Source: UPXZ01 sp047973025
GTDB lineage: Bacteria; Bacteroidota; Bacteroidia; Bacteroidales; Paludibacteraceae
Length of the DNA stretch: 24,231 bases
Direction: 5' to 3'
Assembly (NCBI GenBank): GCA_047973025.1
Contig: JBKEBE010000077.1
Location: 1-24,231, forward strand
The stretch's first letter is position 1, and every line of letters starts with the position of its first letter. Made by a program: the position numbers and the translations under genes. Shown one piece after another: positions 6,833 through 15,167 of the stretch. The notes under the pieces are model-generated. The model had not been told where the DNA came from. It made no database searches and was given only the letters and a program-made list of their open reading frames with translations.

Positions 6833-9559
6833 ATGAGTAACCTAAAAAGAGTTTACACCTTTGGTAACGGAAAAGCCGAAGGGAAAGCAGACATGAAGAA
6901 TCTGCTCGGCGGAAAAGGCGCTAATTTGGCGGAAATGAATCTGATCGGAGTTCCCGTACCTCCGGGATTTACCATTACCACGGATGTTTGTACCGAATAC
7001 TATGAATTAGGAAAAGATAAAGTAGTCGAATTGCTAAAACCGGAAGTGGAAAAAGCGATGGTACAAGTTGAAGAATTGATGAAATCCAAATTTGGCGACG
7101 TTGAAAATCCACTATTAGTTTCCGTTCGCTCCGGCGCGCGCGCTTCCATGCCGGGTATGATGGACACCATCTTGAACTTGGGACTTAACGATGAGGTCGT
7201 TGAAGGAATGACTCGAAAAACAGGCAATGCTCGTTTCGCGTGGGACTCTTACCGTCGTTTCGTACAAATGTACGGAGACGTAGTGCTGGGCATGAAACCT
7301 GTAAATAAGAATGATATTGATCCATTTGAAGAAATCATCGAACACCTAAAAGAAGCCAAAGGTGTAAAATTAGACACGGAACTTGGTGTTGACGACCTGA
7401 AAGAATTGGTTGCAAAATTCAAAGCCGCCGTCAAGAACCAAACCGGAAAAGACTTCCCTGAAAACGCTTACGAACAACTTTGGGGTGCTATCTGCTCCGT
7501 GTTTGACTCATGGATGAACGACCGCGCCATCCTTTACCGAAAAATGGAAGGAATACCTGCCGAGTGGGGGACAGCCGTTAACGTACAAGCCATGGTTTAC
7601 GGAAACATGGGCAACACGTCGGCGACCGGCGTATGCTTCTCGCGTGATGCGGCGACCGGTGAAGATCAGTTTATCGGCGAATACCTTGTCAATGCGCAAG
7701 GCGAAGATGTGGTAGCCGGCATTCGAACACCGCTTCAAATTACAAAAATCGGATCGAAACGTTGGGCCGAATTAGCCGCAATAGCCGAAGAAGTACGTGC
7801 CGCCAACTACCCATCGCTGGAAGAAGCCATGCCGGAAATCTACAAGGAATTGGACAGTATCCAAACAAAACTTGAAAACCACTACAAAGATATGCAGGAT
7901 ATGGAGTTTACCGTTCAAGAAGGCAAACTCTGGTTCTTGCAAACGCGTAACGGGAAACGAACCGGCGCAGCGATGGTAAAAATCGCCATGGACTTACTTA
8001 AACAAGGTATGATTGACGAAAAAACCGCTGTAACGCGAGTTGACCCGATTAAACTGGACGAACTGCTTCACCCTATTTTCGATAAAACGGCATTAAATTC
8101 AGCAAAAGTTATCGCGAAAGGTTTGGCTGCTTCTCCCGGTGCCGCTACCGGAAAAGTTGTTTTCAACGCGGATGACGCGGCCGAATGGGCTCAACGTGGC
8201 GAAAAAGTAATCATGGTACGCGTAGAAACATCGCCCGAAGACTTAGCCGGTATGGCTGCCGCCGAAGGTATCTTGACTGCTCGCGGCGGTATGACTTCTC
8301 ACGCGGCTGTTGTAGCGCGCGGCATGGGAAAATGCTGTGTTTCAGGTGCCGGAACGCTGAAAATTGATTACGCGGCAAAGGAAATGGAGGTGGATGACAT
8401 TACGATCAAAGAAGGCGATTATATCTCATTAAACGGCTCTACCGGAGATATTTACTTAGGACAAGTAGCCACTAAAGACGCCGAGTTGGACAATGATTTT
8501 AGCGAACTGATGAATTTGTCGGATAATTACGCCAAATTAGCGGTAAGAACCAATGCGGATACACCGGCTGACGCGCTTGCAGCTCGTAAATTCGGAGCGG
8601 TGGGTATCGGACTTTGTCGTACAGAGCATATGTTCTTTGAAGGCGAAAAAATCAAAGCCATGCGCGAAATGATTCTCGCGGAAGCTTCCGAAGACCGAAA
8701 AAAAGCGTTGGAAAAAATCTTACCCTATCAGCAAGCTGATTTTGAAGGTATCTTCGAAGCCATGCACGACTGTCCGGTTACCGTTCGTTTGCTCGACCCC
8801 CCTTTGCACGAATTTGTTCCGCATGATGAAAAAGGACAATTGGAAATGGCACAAGCTATGGGACTGCCATTGAAGAGGATTCAACGGCGAGTAGAGTCTC
8901 TTCACGAAGCAAATCCGATGCTTGGACACCGTGGTTGCCGTTTGGGAAACACGTTCCCCGAAATTACCGAAATGCAGACCCGCGCAATCTTAGGCGCCGC
9001 GTTGAATCTAAAGAAGAAAGGTGTCACAGCGATTCCCGAAATCATGGTGCCGTTGACCGGTATTCTTTACGAGTTTTTGGAGCAAGAAAAAATCATTCGG
9101 GAAACTGCGAAGAAACTGTTTGAAGAAACAGGAGACAGCATTGAATATAAAGTGGGAACGATGATTGAGATTCCCCGCGCGGCACTTACCGCCAATAGAA
9201 TTGCTTCTGCTGCAGAATTTTTCTCTTTCGGAACAAACGATCTGACACAGATGACGTTTGGCTACAGCCGTGATGACATTGCTTCTTTCTTGCCCGTCTA
9301 TCTTGAAAAGAAAATTTTGAAAGCGGATCCGTTTCAAGTTTTGGACAGAAATGGAGTAGGGCAGTTGGTACAAATGGCTGCCGAAAAAGGTCGCGCGACA
9401 CGCCCCGACTTGAAAGTGGGTATTTGTGGCGAACACGGAGGCGAGCCTTCTTCCGTTGAATTTTGTCACCTGATCGGATTGAACTACGTGAGTTGTTCGC
9501 CCTTCCGTGTACCTATCGCCAGACTTTCCGCAGCTCAAGCAGCAATTAAGAACGGATAG
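6833..9559 (+). CDS. ppdK: Pyruvate, phosphate dikinase
   Basis: PPDK interconverts PEP + AMP + PPi with pyruvate + ATP + Pi. In anaerobic Bacteroidetes it can serve glycolysis or gluconeogenesis. At 908 residues it has the full family length. The N-terminal nucleotide-binding part opens KNLLGGKGANLAEM and contains SVRSGARASMPGMMDTILNLG. The swivelling domain has TARGGMTSHAAVVARG with phosphorylated His490 and Thr488, the position targeted by PPDK regulatory protein. The C-terminal PEP/pyruvate barrel has GLCRTEHMFF, LLDPPLHEF, GTNDLTQ (800-806) and GICGEHGGEP with catalytic Cys865. It is monocistronic, with a long leader and its own strong terminator. No PPDK regulatory protein gene is adjacent. 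Codon use is the most GC-rich of the window, as expected for a highly expressed native gene. Confidence 0.97.
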   Translation: MSNLKRVYTFGNGKAEGKADMKNLLGGKGANLAEMNLIGVPVPPGFTITTDVCTEYYELGKDKVVELLKPEVEKAMVQVEELMKSKFGDVENPLLVSVRSGARASMPGMMDTILNLGLNDEVVEGMTRKTGNARFAWDSYRRFVQMYGDVVLGMKPVNKNDIDPFEEIIEHLKEAKGVKLDTELGVDDLKELVAKFKAAVKNQTGKDFPENAYEQLWGAICSVFDSWMNDRAILYRKMEGIPAEWGTAVNVQAMVYGNMGNTSATGVCFSRDAATGEDQFIGEYLVNAQGEDVVAGIRTPLQITKIGSKRWAELAAIAEEVRAANYPSLEEAMPEIYKELDSIQTKLENHYKDMQDMEFTVQEGKLWFLQTRNGKRTGAAMVKIAMDLLKQGMIDEKTAVTRVDPIKLDELLHPIFDKTALNSAKVIAKGLAASPGAATGKVVFNADDAAEWAQRGEKVIMVRVETSPEDLAGMAAAEGILTARGGMTSHAAVVARGMGKCCVSGAGTLKIDYAAKEMEVDDITIKEGDYISLNGSTGDIYLGQVATKDAELDNDFSELMNLSDNYAKLAVRTNADTPADALAARKFGAVGIGLCRTEHMFFEGEKIKAMREMILAEASEDRKKALEKILPYQQADFEGIFEAMHDCPVTVRLLDPPLHEFVPHDEKGQLEMAQAMGLPLKRIQRRVESLHEANPMLGHRGCRLGNTFPEITEMQTRAILGAALNLKKKGVTAIPEIMVPLTGILYEFLEQEKIIRETAKKLFEETGDSIEYKVGTMIEIPRAALTANRIASAAEFFSFGTNDLTQMTFGYSRDDIASFLPVYLEKKILKADPFQVLDRNGVGQLVQMAAEKGRATRPDLKVGICGEHGGEPSSVEFCHLIGLNYVSCSPFRVPIARLSAAQAAIKNG

Positions 9560-9592
9560 AAGACAAAAACAACGTATCCGCGCGTAACTAAA

Positions 9593-9634
9593 AAGAGTTG
9601 GATGTTAAAGAACACATCCAACTCTTATTTTTTT
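9593..9634 (+). terminator. Strong intrinsic terminator after ppdK
   Basis: AAGAGTTGGATGT (9593-9605) and ACATCCAACTCTT (9614-9626) form a perfect 13-bp stem with an 8-base loop. The T run (9628-9634) follows. A short A run on the left could give weaker termination for the converging minus-strand gene. Confidence 0.92.
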
Positions 9635-9684
9635 AGAGATAACTCTTTTATATGACTTACCGAAAGGACGTTTGACAAATAATC

Positions 9685-11757
9685 CTAAAATTTCAATCGC
9701 ATCAGAAACCTAAAATCTGTTTTTCGATTACCTTGGATTTCTTCGTTACTGGAGCTGATTGTTACTCGGTCGTCGGCGTACACCGTTTGAGCTAATTTAA
9801 ACCAAAACGAAAGATTTTCACTCAGTTCGTAGCGGAGATTGACATAATATCGTGAACCTAATCCATAATTCATCGGCACCGAGAAAGCGTACAACACATC
9901 TTTTTCGTAGGTGTACAATCGATTTTCGTAATTTTGTGCATCGAAAATATGAAATCTTACGTCTATGCGCAACGGGATTTTTTGAAAATCGTAACTGACA
10001 TCCTGCAGAGCGGAATAGCCATAGGTCGGAGCGTTTACACCATCGTAAAAGCCGTTGACATCCAATTGATTTCTAAAACGGAATCGTCCAAAAGAATAAT
10101 TTAATAAGTACCGGACATACCATTTCGGCTGTGGAAGAACGACAGGCATAACGGTGGGTGTGTCCGAATAATTGCTCATTTTCTCCTCGTATTTGAACCT
10201 CCAGTACATATTCACGTTGCGTTTCGGAGCATAATCCACCTGCACAAGATAATCTTTACCGATTGAAGGCGCGTCAATTCCGAATTTCATCCACGGAAAA
10301 CGATAACTGTCAATGTATGCAGCAACTTTCCAGAATTTAATGGGACGCACTTCAGCACCGACATAAAGTCCTGTCTCGTTATTCACGCGGGAAGTTTCAG
10401 AGAAGGTTACGCCAAATAGCGGGTCATATTCTTTGGAAAAATAACGGTACAGTGCCACCAAACCAACTCGTGAAATCGGACTGAAATTAATGCCGTTGGT
10501 AGTTGCCCAGCCACCGGGTTTGTCGGAGACAGCTGTTTCTCCAAAGAGATTTAATTTTCCTGCGCGCAAGCGATAATTCATGCTACTCATCAGTTGCTCT
10601 TTTCCCCGAAAGTAAAATCTATTGTAGTTTGCGGCTTTGGGTTCTAAGGAATTATCCAGACTTGTATATACAGTCGTAGCACCAATTTGCAGCCATTTGT
10701 AGGTATAAGTCGCGTTAGCGCCCACAACTTGCTGGTTGATATTTTTTTTTCGCTCCAAATCACTTAACGTGCGGTGAAGTCCGTCCATTTTAATGGATGT
10801 AAATTGCCCGTTTACCGTATCTCCATCAATCATTTTGTTGGAATAAAAGGCGGAAACATCGACATTGCCCAAGCTGAAAGTGGCACCGGCACCTCTGAAG
10901 TAATTGTATTCATCGGTGCCCGTAAATTTCTTTAATCCTGTGGAACGTGGATTTACTTGCAATACATAGGAAGATTTTCCCATCGAAAAGTCGGTGCGCA
11001 TCACAAGTCCCTGCGCGAAATTAGCCCGATAATCTCCCGCAACAAGCGTTTTCAACTTCCCAAAATTTTTCAATTCAAAATGCGCGGAATAGAAATCATA
11101 TCCTTTGTTCTGTGTACCCCAAAATTGTTCTCCGGCATCTTTCTCTGCCGTTACGCCAAACGCTATCCGGTCTCGGTAGCGGAAACGGTATTTTATATGA
11201 TTGTAAAGCGACTCTCCAACGTACTTGCGCGCATTTTGTTCAACAGCCTGTTCATCTTCTTCGGGTACGAAACGATAGCCTTCTTTCGTTTCCAATCCTC
11301 TATCCAATCGAAAATAAACTTCGTTTTTCCCGTATTTGAATACATCTCGTATCTTCAGCGATTGCTTTTTAGCCTGTGCTTCACCCAGCGAAACAAAAGG
11401 GAGCAACATCCGGATGTCGGTCATATCCAATCCGTCAATGAGTTGCATCTCATAAATCGTCTGCAACGGAGCATACCGGTAGAGATAATGGAGTATATTG
11501 TCTATCTGAATGTCGGATAAAAAATACAGCTTTTCAAGTTCTTCTTTATTCGTATTGTTCAGGTTGATTGGGTTTTCTGAAAAATTCATCATGTCCTCAT
11601 AAAAACCAGTAAAGTCAATTTCCGTATCCGAATTTTCAGACACCTGCTCAAAAATATCCGCGATGATTTGTTCCACAGATCTGTCAGTTGCCTCTTGCGC
11701 TTGTATCGTCCATACCGCGAACCCAATTAGAAATATTGTAAATATTCTTTTCAGCAT
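9685..11757 (-). CDS. Helix-hairpin-helix domain protein with predicted outer-membrane beta-barrel
   Basis: A 690-residue exported protein with a signal peptide at 1-21 (MLKRIFTIFLIGFAVWTIQA/Q). Residues about 63-120 (PINLNNTNKEELEKLYFLSD onward, then LQTIYEMQLIDGLD) form two helix-hairpin-helix repeats like the ComEA/PsbU type. From about 130 to the end, the chain is rich in alternating aromatic strands (YFRLDRG, YSAHFELKNF, FRFLMRLKF) and finishes on a charged/aromatic strand, as outer-membrane barrels do. The combination is a known but uncharacterised Bacteroidetes architecture. The HhH part might contact DNA or simply be a periplasmic plug-like module; nothing here decides. It follows the 12587-11769 gene by only 11 bp and is almost certainly cotranscribed with it. 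Confidence 0.78.
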   Translation of the reverse strand: MLKRIFTIFLIGFAVWTIQAQEATDRSVEQIIADIFEQVSENSDTEIDFTGFYEDMMNFSENPINLNNTNKEELEKLYFLSDIQIDNILHYLYRYAPLQTIYEMQLIDGLDMTDIRMLLPFVSLGEAQAKKQSLKIRDVFKYGKNEVYFRLDRGLETKEGYRFVPEEDEQAVEQNARKYVGESLYNHIKYRFRYRDRIAFGVTAEKDAGEQFWGTQNKGYDFYSAHFELKNFGKLKTLVAGDYRANFAQGLVMRTDFSMGKSSYVLQVNPRSTGLKKFTGTDEYNYFRGAGATFSLGNVDVSAFYSNKMIDGDTVNGQFTSIKMDGLHRTLSDLERKKNINQQVVGANATYTYKWLQIGATTVYTSLDNSLEPKAANYNRFYFRGKEQLMSSMNYRLRAGKLNLFGETAVSDKPGGWATTNGINFSPISRVGLVALYRYFSKEYDPLFGVTFSETSRVNNETGLYVGAEVRPIKFWKVAAYIDSYRFPWMKFGIDAPSIGKDYLVQVDYAPKRNVNMYWRFKYEEKMSNYSDTPTVMPVVLPQPKWYVRYLLNYSFGRFRFRNQLDVNGFYDGVNAPTYGYSALQDVSYDFQKIPLRIDVRFHIFDAQNYENRLYTYEKDVLYAFSVPMNYGLGSRYYVNLRYELSENLSFWFKLAQTVYADDRVTISSSNEEIQGNRKTDFRFLMRLKF

Positions 11758-11768
11758 TTTTCCGGTTT

Positions 11769-12587
11769 TTAAAAGCTGTATCTTAGATTGGCGAGCGTGT
11801 TGAGACCCAGCTGCGGATGAAGTTCCCCATTCAGATGAAAATGAAAACTTCCGAAATGGAGCCCGAATCCAAGGGCAGGAATCAAATAGTCTTGTCCATA
11901 AGCACCTAATTTCACGGTAAGTTGCTCTATCATCGTGTATTCAAATCCGGTTGCAAAGCGGAAATTACTGCTTACCTCCTTATCGATTTGAGTCAGCCAG
12001 ATAAGATTATCGGTAAATTCGTAATGGGTTCCGATGCTGAAGATAGAAGGGAGTCTTTTGGTCGTATTTTCTGTTTTGATGCCGGTCTGAAAGGGGTTGA
12101 ATGTGTGAAAGCCGACGGTTAGTTTTGGAAAAATTTTAGACGAGACTCCAAACTGTGTCAACAGCGTGCCCCGATAGCGGCTTTCTTCGGAAGCCGAGAA
12201 GTACGCGGTGTAATAGTTGAATTGCATGCCCATGGAGAATTTGTCCCCAAAGTTACGAGCCAGTCCAACTCCGGCAAGCATCTCGTTGTAAACCGAATAG
12301 CCGTGGTAGGAATAGGCAAATCCAATGTTTACAAACTTGGTGTTGAATCCGGCTTGAACACTACGCGTACTCAATTCATTGAGCATAAACCGATTCTCGT
12401 ATTGCGCACCTACTTCCACTTTTTCAATGTGAGCAAGCGCCGCGGCATTTTGGAATGCACTCCATTCGTCTTGCACAGCCACAGACGTATTGGCGATGGA
12501 TATTGACGACGGGACTACCGGTGCTATTTGACCGTAAGATAGAAGCCCGTTTGTAACAAGCAACAGAAGTAGGTAAATTTTTCGCAT
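11769..12587 (-). CDS. Predicted outer-membrane beta-barrel protein (PorV/PorQ/FadL-like)
   Basis: A 272-residue exported protein with a signal peptide of about 19 residues (MRKIYLLLLLVTNGLLSYG/Q). After it comes ISIANTSVAVQDEWSAFQNA (29-48), which resembles the 'so-many-genes-with-NPA' start of PorV/PorQ/FadL-type barrels, where an Asn-Pro-Ala or Asn-Ala-Ala motif follows the signal peptide. The rest is alternating strand sequence ending LGLNTLANLRYSF. I do not recognise a named family with confidence. It is the first gene of a two-gene operon with the helix-hairpin-helix barrel protein 11 bp downstream, so the two may act together at the outer membrane. It is divergent from the DUF4294 gene. 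Confidence 0.7.
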   Translation of the reverse strand: MRKIYLLLLLVTNGLLSYGQIAPVVPSSISIANTSVAVQDEWSAFQNAAALAHIEKVEVGAQYENRFMLNELSTRSVQAGFNTKFVNIGFAYSYHGYSVYNEMLAGVGLARNFGDKFSMGMQFNYYTAYFSASEESRYRGTLLTQFGVSSKIFPKLTVGFHTFNPFQTGIKTENTTKRLPSIFSIGTHYEFTDNLIWLTQIDKEVSSNFRFATGFEYTMIEQLTVKLGAYGQDYLIPALGFGLHFGSFHFHLNGELHPQLGLNTLANLRYSF

Positions 12588-12638
12588 AAACTAAAACATT
12601 AACTTAAACGTTTTATACACCATAGATGTATGAAAGTT

Positions 12639-12668
12639 CAAATTTATACAAAATTTCTCAAATTCAAG
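12639..12668 (-). promoter_or_regulatory. Possible promoter of the two-gene outer-membrane operon
   Basis: The minus strand has TAAATTTG (12646 to 12639), an exact TAnnTTTG match. CTTG (12668 to 12665) lies 18 bases upstream as a weak -33 element. The leader would be about 45 bases. The site lies back-to-back with the DUF4294 promoter. Confidence 0.45.
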
Positions 12669-12709
12669 AAGTAAGACACCATTAATTTGGAACAAATATT
12701 GCTGGGATA

Positions 12710-12739
12710 ATTGTACTCCGATAAAATTTTATACTTTTG
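12710..12739 (+). promoter_or_regulatory. Predicted promoter of the DUF4294 gene
   Basis: TACTTTTG (12732-12739) matches the -7 consensus. ATTG (12710-12713) lies 18 bases upstream. The start near 12746 excludes the upstream in-frame ATG at 12711 and supports the ATG at 12771. Confidence 0.6.
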
Positions 12740-12770
12740 TAACGTATTTCTTGTGAATCTTGCAGCCGAG

Positions 12771-13397
12771 ATGAAACTAAAACTGCTATCTTTTTTGTTT
12801 TTCGCTTTGTGGCTTTCAACACCCCAAAATAGCGCACAGATACCCGGTACCCTACCGGTCCCCGGTACCCGTCCTACTTCGTATGCCCTGATGGAAAAAG
12901 TGATCGATGCGAACGGAGACACCATTTTTCTGGATGATTTGCGGGTACTGTATGTATATCCACCACTTGTTTTTTCCAATAGCCGACAAGAAAAATTTTA
13001 CTGGCGTACGGTTCGCGACGTAAAAAGAGCGTTGCCTTACGCGCGAATTGCTTCCTACGAAATTGATAAATTGAACCGCGAGCTGTTTGCGTTGCCGAAT
13101 GATGTGGCACGAAAAAAACACATCAACGATTTTCAAAAACGCATTTTCAGCCAATACGAAAAACCTCTTCGGGACCTAACCATTAATCAGGGTAAAATGC
13201 TGGTAAAGCTCATTGATAGAGAGCATCAGATAAATACGTTCGATTTGATTCGAGCTTATAAAGGTGGTGTCCCTGCTGTGTTTTGGAACACGGTTGCCAA
13301 GTTTTTCGGTTCAGACTTGAAGGCAGAATACGATGGCAATGACAAAGACCGAATTGTGGAGCGAGTGATAACGCTTGTGGATGCCGGACAGCTATAA
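12771..13397 (+). CDS. DUF4294 domain-containing exported protein
   Basis: A 208-residue protein of unknown function. A signal peptide (MKLKLLSFLFFALWLSTPQN, cleaved near SAQ) is followed by a short Pro-Gly-Thr-rich linker, IPGTLPVPGTRP. The conserved DUF4294 core then has GDTIFLDDLRVLYVYPPLVF, a basic helical stretch with WRTVRDVKRALPYARIASYE, then LTINQGKMLVKLIDREHQINTFDLI and AFFW-like AVFWNTVAKFFGSDLKAEYD. The family is confined to Bacteroidetes and exported to the periplasm or envelope; its activity is not known. The ATG at 12771 is chosen over 12711 because the latter lies upstream of the predicted transcription start and the signal peptide starts at 12771. It is monocistronic and divergent from the outer-membrane operon, ending at a probable terminator. 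Confidence 0.82.
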   Translation: MKLKLLSFLFFALWLSTPQNSAQIPGTLPVPGTRPTSYALMEKVIDANGDTIFLDDLRVLYVYPPLVFSNSRQEKFYWRTVRDVKRALPYARIASYEIDKLNRELFALPNDVARKKHINDFQKRIFSQYEKPLRDLTINQGKMLVKLIDREHQINTFDLIRAYKGGVPAVFWNTVAKFFGSDLKAEYDGNDKDRIVERVITLVDAGQL

Positions 13398-13443
13398 AAT
13401 GTAGGAAATTTAAATATTATCCTTTTAACTCTAACGTTTTCGG

Positions 13444-13475
13444 GGATTGATGGCTTTTGTCGTTAATCCTTTTTT
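13444..13475 (+). terminator. Probable terminator after the DUF4294 gene
   Basis: GGATTGA (13444-13450) pairs with TTAATCC (13463-13469), with one G-T wobble, across a 12-base loop. The T run 13470-13475 follows directly. The stem is short, so the call is moderate. Confidence 0.6.
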
Positions 13476-13907
13476 GCACCTACTTGTTCTAAAAAATTAT
13501 CTTTATCCTTGTTGTTGCGTATAATAAAAAGAGTTATTTTACATTTTTGAAATGCTTTTACACACCTTCTATTCTAATAGTGCCCAAAAGGTCTGTTATG
13601 ACGGATTCTCGAAATAGAAGAACGATCCGGAAATATAGTTGGAAAAATTACAGTTGATGTTTTTCTGCATTAAAACTTGTTGAAGTCGATACTGTGGAAG
13701 ATTGTGTGCAGAATGTTTTTTTAACAATAGGATAATTATACAACCTTAACAGAATCTAAAAACATCAACGTCTGTCTATTTCGACTTACAAAAAAATCTG
13801 ACTTTTTGTTACGAACCAACAGGAAGCATTGGTCTGACTTTTTTATTATCAAAAATTTCGCTAAAACCTTTCAAATCGTTGAATTGTTAAAAAAATAGCT
13901 TTCGAGT
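13476..13907. other. Gene-free region upstream of cbpA with an inverted repeat and a possible coding remnant
   Basis: No full gene is seen. A perfect 12-bp inverted repeat, GTTGATGTTTTT (13653-13664) and AAAAACATCAAC (13758-13769), spans 117 bp. The direct repeat TCTGACTTTTT occurs at 13797-13807 and 13833-13843. A 19-codon frame at 13598-13657 includes NRRTIRKYS, which resembles the N-terminus of nitroreductases. No consensus TAnnTTTG promoter for cbpA was found, so its control may use another sigma factor. Confidence 0.5.
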
Positions 13908-14831
13908 ATGTATATCAATTATTACGAAATCTTAGATATTCAAAAATCGGCATCGCAGGATGAAGTCAAAAAAGCATACAGAAAATTGGCGCGTAAATAT
14001 CATCCGGATGTAAATCCAAACGATGACGCGGCAAAACGAAAATTTCAGGAAATCAATGAAGCAAACGAAGTGCTTAGTGATCCCGAGAAGCGAAAAAAAT
14101 ACGATCAGTACGGCGAAAACCGGCAACATGCCGATGAGTTTGAACAACAAAGGCAAAACCGACAGCAATACACGAATGAAGATTCGCAGGGAAGCAGACG
14201 GTACACGGCAGAAGGATTTGGCGGTGCCGATTTTGAAGCGGGCGGTTTTTCCGATTTCTTCGAATCCATGTTTGGCTCCATGAGTGGCGGTGGTAGAAGC
14301 CGTTCTTCTGCCGGGCAAATGAAATACAAAGGTCAGGATTATAACGCAGAACTTCATCTGAATCTTTCCGATGTCTATGTTACCCAAAAACACACGATAA
14401 CCGTCAACGGGGAAAAAATACGTCTTACAATCCCGGCCGGCGTGGAAAATGGACAAACCATCAAAATAAAAGGACACGGCGGCGAAGGAATAAACGGTGG
14501 AACAAAAGGCGATTTGTACCTCACATTTGTATTAAAAAACAATACTACTTTCAAACGATACGGCAATGATCTGCATAAAGTAGTTGATTTAGAGCTATAT
14601 ACGGCGGTTCTTGGTGGTGGAATTACTATAGAGACTATGAGTGGCAAGGTAAAACTGAAAGTACAGCCCGAGACTCAAAACGGTTCAAAAGTAAAACTAA
14701 AAGGCAAAGGTTTTTCCGTTTACAAGCAAGAAGGAGTGTTTGGCGATTTGTACGTAACCTATCACGTGAGAATCCCCACAAACCTGACGGAAAAACAAAA
14801 ACATCTCTTTGAAGAATTGTCAAAAATTTAA
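13908..14831 (+). CDS. cbpA: CbpA-type DnaJ co-chaperone
   Basis: A 307-residue class II J-protein that stimulates Hsp70 (DnaK) ATPase and binds unfolded clients. The J domain (about 4-70) has NYYEILDIQKSASQDEVKKA and the essential HPD at 32-34. A Gly/Phe-rich linker follows (about 86-130: GFGGADFEAGGFSDFFESMF). Two C-terminal client-binding beta domains come next, with TIPAGVENGQTIKIKGHGGE and KGDLYLTFVL. The Cys-rich zinc centre of class I DnaJ is absent, which together with the downstream cbpM marks it as CbpA rather than DnaJ. CbpM starts only 10 bp after the stop. The ATG is preceded by a weak leader, and no clear housekeeping promoter is seen. Confidence 0.92.
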   Translation: MYINYYEILDIQKSASQDEVKKAYRKLARKYHPDVNPNDDAAKRKFQEINEANEVLSDPEKRKKYDQYGENRQHADEFEQQRQNRQQYTNEDSQGSRRYTAEGFGGADFEAGGFSDFFESMFGSMSGGGRSRSSAGQMKYKGQDYNAELHLNLSDVYVTQKHTITVNGEKIRLTIPAGVENGQTIKIKGHGGEGINGGTKGDLYLTFVLKNNTTFKRYGNDLHKVVDLELYTAVLGGGITIETMSGKVKLKVQPETQNGSKVKLKGKGFSVYKQEGVFGDLYVTYHVRIPTNLTEKQKHLFEELSKI

Positions 14832-14841
14832 ACACACAATT

Positions 14842-15132
14842 ATGGCTACTGATAACAGGATCTCTGTATATGAAGTCTGTGCATATCACGATGTGGAGAT
14901 AGATTTTATCCGCTCGTTGCGCGAAACAGGATTGATAGAGATTGTCTACACGGAAGAAGCAGAATACATTCCGGAAGACAAACTACCTGAATTGGAACGG
15001 ATGATACACCTTTATAATAACTTGGATATCAATATCGAAGGAGTCGAAACAATTACTCATCTGCTTCATCGAGTCAACAGAATGCGGCATGAAATCGTAA
15101 GCCTAAGAAATCGACTGGCGTTTTACGAATAA
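14842..15132 (+). CDS. cbpM: CbpM-type chaperone modulator
   Basis: A 96-residue MerR_2-like protein. It begins MATDNRISVYEVCAYHDVEI, with a short winged-helix-like segment (about 6-55) and then a C-terminal coiled coil, HLLHRVNRMRHEIVSLRNRL. In E. coli CbpM binds the CbpA J domain and inhibits its co-chaperone activity. The sequence is short and weakly conserved, so the call rests on both the fold-like pattern and the position 10 bp after cbpA. The ATG at 14842 is chosen because the upstream in-frame ATG (14809) lies within the end of cbpA. The gene converges on ridA, with only 35 bp between the stop codons and no strong terminator. Confidence 0.85.
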   Translation: MATDNRISVYEVCAYHDVEIDFIRSLRETGLIEIVYTEEAEYIPEDKLPELERMIHLYNNLDINIEGVETITHLLHRVNRMRHEIVSLRNRLAFYE

Positions 15133-15167
15133 GAATGTTGACACGCTTGTGTATGAGCGGCAAACAT

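Noticed and set aside
9008..9538. 176-codon minus-strand frame inside ppdK
   Set aside because: It is antisense to the catalytic PPDK barrel; the composition only mirrors that gene.
13797..13843. Direct repeat TCTGACTTTTT as a mobile-element mark or terminator
   Set aside because: Two short T-rich copies 36 bp apart are within chance for this AT-rich stretch; no paired stem is convincing.
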